This document shows, one piece after another, positions 4,344 to 5,459 of a DNA stretch of 5,459 nt. The notes under the pieces were generated by a model that saw nothing but the letters and a program-made list of their open reading frames with translations, made no database searches and was not told the origin of the DNA. The stretch lies in NCBI GenBank assembly GCA_948465625.1, contig CAOJXM010000081.1, positions 1-5,459 of the forward strand, in the 5' to 3' direction. The stretch is from an uncultured Clostridium sp. (GTDB lineage: Bacteria > Bacillota > Clostridia > TANB77 > CAG-508). Position 1 is the stretch's first letter. Each line of letters begins with the position of its first letter. The translations under genes were made by a program, and so were the position numbers.

Positions 4344-5459
4344 TTAGTTGGTGTTTAAGATTAAGTTTTTCACACTATCCACAATTAATTTGGTATTTCC
4401 ATTTTCCTTTAATTCTTCTTCTATTTTTCGACAGGCATGCATAACGGTTGTATGATCTCTTTTTCCAAAGCTATCCCCTATTTTCTTTAGTTGCATTTGT
4501 GCAATATCACGGCAAAGAAACATTGCAATTTTGTCTTGGGTATGCTAAGTCATTTGAACGTTTAGAACTTTTTAAATCTTTTGGATCAATGTTAAAGTAT
4601 TTTGCAACAACTTCTTGAATATATTCAGCAGAAACGACTCTTTCTTTTTGAGAGACAATGTCATTAATTGCTTTTTCTGCCATTTCCATGGATAATGGAC
4701 TATGGGTTAAAGAAGATTTTGCAATCATTTTGTTTAACACACCTTCTAATTCTCTAATGTTGCTATCTATTTTGGTAGCAATATTGGATAAAATATCGTC
4801 TTCTATTAAAATATTATCAATTTGTGCTTTTTTTCTTAAAATTGCTAAACGTGTTTCATAATCAGGATTTGAAATATCTGCGATTAACCCCCATTCAAAT
4901 CTAGATTTTAAACGGTCTTCTAATAATTTTATTTCTTTTGGTGGTCGATCACTTGATAAAATAATTTGTTTTCCACTTTCATGCAAACTGTTAAAGGTGT
5001 GGAAAAATTCTTCTTGAATTCTTTCTTTTCCCGCAATGAATTGAATATCATCAATTAATAGTACGTCTACGTTTCTATAAATATTTCGGAATTGCTCATT
5101 GGTGTTGTCTTTGATGGCATTAATTAATTGATTTGTAAATTTTTCTGATGTTACATATAAAACTCGAGATGATTTGTTGTTTCGGATGATCCCATTTCCA
5201 ATGGCATGCATTAAGTGAGTTTTTCCCAATCCAACTCCCCCATAAATAAAAAGTGGATTGTAAGAAGTTGCGGGAGCTTCTGCAACAGCAAGGGCTGCAG
5301 CATGAGCAAATCGATTGTTATTCCCCACTACGAATGTTTCGAATGTATATTTTGGGTTTAAGTAAGAGTTTTCATAACCAGAAATAGAGTTAAGTCGTTT
5401 TTCATTTAGTTCTTGACTGTTCTCTTCATTTAGTACGACACTTATATCACAATTGGTAT
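4344..5459 (-). CDS. dnaA: Chromosomal replication initiator DnaA, N-terminus outside window, frameshifted
   Basis: DnaA is the AAA+ protein that binds DnaA boxes and melts oriC. After removing one extra base, 370 residues are visible; domain I and most of linker domain II (about 80 residues) lie beyond the right edge. The visible order is an Asn/Glu-rich linker end, LNPKYTFETFVVGNNNRFAHA, Walker A GGVGLGKT (5241-5218), Walker B LLIDD, sensor I ILSSDRPP, the arginine-finger region LEDRLKSRFEWG, sensor II NIRELEG, and domain IV with SNDLAYPRQIAMFLCRD and the box-recognition motif GKRDHTTVMHA. As read, frame is lost after AYPRQ: the literal sequence adds a few wrong residues and stops at 4507-4509, while the rest of domain IV continues intact in the next frame to TAA at 4346-4344. 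dnaA is essential and nothing else has decayed, so a sequencing or assembly error is likelier than a pseudogene. A GTG at 5328 opens a shorter reading but is not the real start. Confidence 0.95.
4375..4383 (+). promoter_or_regulatory. Possible DnaA box within the dnaA 3' end
   Basis: The plus strand reads CTATCCACA, 8 of 9 matches to consensus, in the codons near the dnaA C-terminus. It is opposite in orientation to the main intergenic boxes. It may extend the origin cluster or may simply reflect coding sequence. Confidence 0.3.
4529..4532 (-). other. Single-base insertion (frameshift) in dnaA
   Basis: The minus strand has AAAA (plus-strand TTTT) where three A would keep CAA ATT GCA ATG, encoding the family-typical Q-I-A-M. 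The extra base gives CAA AAT TGC and a TGA 23 nt further on. Downstream codons in the corrected frame encode a normal DnaA C-terminus of about 60 residues. Confidence 0.9.

Noticed and set aside
4427..4433. TTCGACA, reverse complement TGTCGAA, resembling a Spo0A box near the origin.
   Set aside because: It falls in coding sequence for the Cys-Arg-Lys of DnaA domain IV, is a single short match, and no second copy is present in the intergenic region.
4507..4560. Programmed ribosomal frameshifting in dnaA.
   Set aside because: There is no recognisable slippery heptamer, no upstream Shine-Dalgarno-like stimulator of the prfB type and no clear downstream structure. Repairing one base in a homopolymer is the simpler explanation.
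5326..5328. GTG that could start a shorter DnaA.
   Set aside because: The upstream codons continue in frame to the window edge and encode the conserved YTFETFVV start of the AAA+ domain, so the real start is outside the window.

Overview
The window is a chromosomal replication-origin neighbourhood of an AT-rich (about 30% G+C by eye) low-GC Gram-positive bacterium, most likely a member of class Clostridia. The evidence is the gene order dnaA-dnaN-recF-remB(DUF370)-gyrB, clostridial-looking DnaA, DnaN and GyrB sequences, strong AGGAGG-type ribosome binding sites and A/T-ending codons. Tryptophan is encoded by TGG and stops are TAA or TAG, so the standard bacterial code applies and a Mollicutes-type code is not indicated. 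Every gene lies on the minus strand, so biologically the window reads from right to left.

Layout in gene order. 5459-4344: dnaA, the replication initiator. Its N-terminus lies beyond the window, and one extra base in an A run (plus-strand T run 4529-4532) breaks the frame just inside the DNA-binding domain. 4343-4023: the dnaA-dnaN intergenic region, read here as an origin of replication. It holds several near-consensus DnaA boxes, a 13-bp direct repeat containing two of them, a DnaA-trio array and a pure A/T unwinding stretch abutting the dnaN ribosome binding site. 4022-2907: dnaN, the sliding clamp. 2894-1821: recF. 1804-1562: a small DUF370/RemB-like regulator. 1492-1: gyrB, cut by the window edge shortly before its downstream catalytic metal-binding motif.

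How they work together. DnaA binds its boxes and opens the origin, DnaN tethers the polymerase, RecF works at single-strand gaps and stalled forks, and GyrB (with GyrA, expected beyond the left edge) relieves supercoiling ahead of forks. dnaN, recF and remB are spaced by 12 and 16 bp and look like one transcription unit. gyrB follows after 69 bp that contain a plausible promoter of its own. The yaaA/rlbA S4-domain gene that separates dnaN from recF in Bacillus and many Clostridia is absent.

This is core housekeeping DNA. I found no mobile element, CRISPR array, RNA gene, toxin or defence system, and nothing that looks like an undescribed system. The points that merit attention are the dnaA frameshift, the architecture of the origin, the missing yaaA and a tryptophan at a quinolone-associated GyrB position.
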